A stretch of DNA of 6,203 nt from Lachnospiraceae bacterium UBA5899 (lineage in GTDB: Bacteria > Bacillota > Clostridia > Lachnospirales > Lachnospiraceae): positions 1 to 6,203 of the forward strand of contig DJEL01000049.1 in assembly GCA_002432425.1 (NCBI GenBank). The letters run 5' to 3'. This document shows positions 5,403 through 6,203 of this stretch, piece after piece; position 1 is the stretch's first letter, and the number at the start of each line of letters is the position of its first letter. The position numbers were made by a program, and so were the translations under genes. The notes beneath the pieces are model-generated. The model was given only the letters and a program-made list of their open reading frames with translations, searched no databases and had not been told where the DNA came from.

Positions 5403-6203
5403 CTATACCTTTTCCTGCATCTTCTTACCTAAAATACCGGTAGGCTTCACAATCAGCACGACAATCAGCACACCGAACACGATGGCGTCCGCCAATTGGG
5501 AAGAGATATATGCTTTACTTAAAATTTCAATAATACCCAACAGAAGACCGCCGATTAAAGCACCGGGAATGGAGCCGATACCGCCGAATACGGCAGCTAC
5601 GAAAGCTTTGATACCGGGCATGGAGCCTGTGTAAGGATTTAAGGTCGGATAAGCGGAACAAAGAAGCACACCTGCGATGGCGGCTAAACCGGAACCGATG
5701 GCAAAGGTAAGGGCTATGGTCGCATCCACGTTGATACCCATAAGCTTGGCGGCTCCTTTATCTTCGGAAACGGCAAGCATCGCCTGACCAGCTTTGGTTT
5801 TGTTGATAAATAACGTAAGCGCTGTCATTACCACGATACAGGAGGCAATGGTTACGATGGTTTCACCGGAAATCGTAAGTCTACCGCCCGCAAAAGTAAG
5901 CGACGGAACGGAAACGACTGAAGTGAAGGACTTGGGAGCCGAACCGAAAATCAGCAGAGCCACGTTCTGCAGCAGGTAGCTGACACCGATGGCGGTAATC
6001 AGTACAGCAAGGGAGGACGCTGCCTCTCGTAAAGGACGGTAAGCCACCTTTTCAATCAGGATGCCGAGTACAGTACATACGATTACGGAAAGCAATACGG
6101 CAATCCAGGCGGGAAGCCCCAAAGAATTCATGGCTATGTAGGTGACGTAACCACCAATCATGATGACATCTCCATGGGCGAAGTTAAGCATTTTGGCAAT
6201 ACC
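5403..6203 (-). CDS. livH: Branched-chain amino-acid ABC transporter permease LivH, 5' end beyond the window
   Basis: This is the second channel-forming permease. The frame stays open to the right edge, reading GIAK before the first visible Met, and GIAKMLNFAHGDV matches the internal family block that normally follows about 25-35 residues. The ATG at 6191 is therefore not the real start. Of the protein, 266 residues are visible. They contain several hydrophobic segments, the LNFAHGD motif (6-12), REAASSLAVLITAIGVSYLL (59-78), the ATPase-coupling loop AMLAVSEDKGAAKLMGINVD (141-160) and AAVFGGIGSIPGALIGGLLL (203-222), all typical of LivH. It is the first visible gene of the livHMGF operon. The operon promoter, and probably the substrate-binding protein, lie outside the window. 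Confidence 0.94.
   Translation of the reverse strand, partial: GIAKMLNFAHGDVIMIGGYVTYIAMNSLGLPAWIAVLLSVIVCTVLGILIEKVAYRPLREAASSLAVLITAIGVSYLLQNVALLIFGSAPKSFTSVVSVPSLTFAGGRLTISGETIVTIASCIVVMTALTLFINKTKAGQAMLAVSEDKGAAKLMGINVDATIALTFAIGSGLAAIAGVLLCSAYPTLNPYTGSMPGIKAFVAAVFGGIGSIPGALIGGLLLGIIEILSKAYISSQLADAIVFGVLIVVLIVKPTGILGKKMQEKV

Noticed and set aside
1..6203. CRISPR array, insertion sequence, tRNA or phage-defence system
   Set aside because: No spaced direct-repeat array, transposase, terminal inverted repeats, tRNA-like fold or defence-type protein was seen on either strand.

Overview
The window looks like chromosomal DNA of a low-to-moderate GC, Gram-positive Clostridia-type bacterium, probably a Lachnospiraceae relative. 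This is inferred from gene content (a divergent lexA/yneA SOS pair, a PF13189 cytidylate-kinase-like protein, a LivHMGF transporter), strong AGGAGG ribosome sites and overall base use. No rRNA or other phylogenetic marker is present, so the genus cannot be given.

Left part (1-713, + strand): the C-terminal part of an AraC-family regulator, noticeably AT-rich. The recognisable cupin-domain reading continues upstream of the first ATG (159) as far as a stop at 18-20, with no ATG, GTG or TTG start in between. A different frame gives cupin-like residues at the very edge. The gene is therefore either frameshifted or broken, and its beginning lies outside the window. Its 3' end overlaps the tail of the next, convergent gene by 22 bp.

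SOS module (692-2134): a small membrane-anchored LysM protein of the YneA cell-division-suppressor type (- strand) is divergent from lexA (+ strand). The 318-bp gap between them is dense with regulatory sequence: a perfect-consensus promoter for yneA (TTGACA, 17 bp, TATAAT), a good extended -10 promoter for lexA, and about five LexA-box-like sites arranged as two abutting pairs plus one site inside the yneA promoter spacer. LexA would repress both genes. After DNA damage, RecA-stimulated self-cleavage of LexA would release YneA to delay division. A symmetrical stem-loop with A and T tracts at 2097-2134 can terminate both lexA and the operon converging on it.

Right part (2200-6203, - strand): a tightly packed operon read right to left, livH (5' end off the window), livM, livG, livF and a cytidylate-kinase-like gene, with gaps of 12, 2, 13 and 17 bp. 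LivH and LivM are the two permeases and LivG and LivF the two ATPases of a branched-chain amino-acid (HAAT-type) ABC importer. The substrate-binding protein is not in the window and may lie upstream of livH. The last gene is a P-loop kinase-like protein whose link to amino-acid transport is not obvious.

Most of the window is well-understood housekeeping sequence. I see no novel defence, mobile or CRISPR system. The points most worth checking are the multi-operator SOS control region, the damaged AraC gene, and the kinase-like gene at the end of the liv operon.
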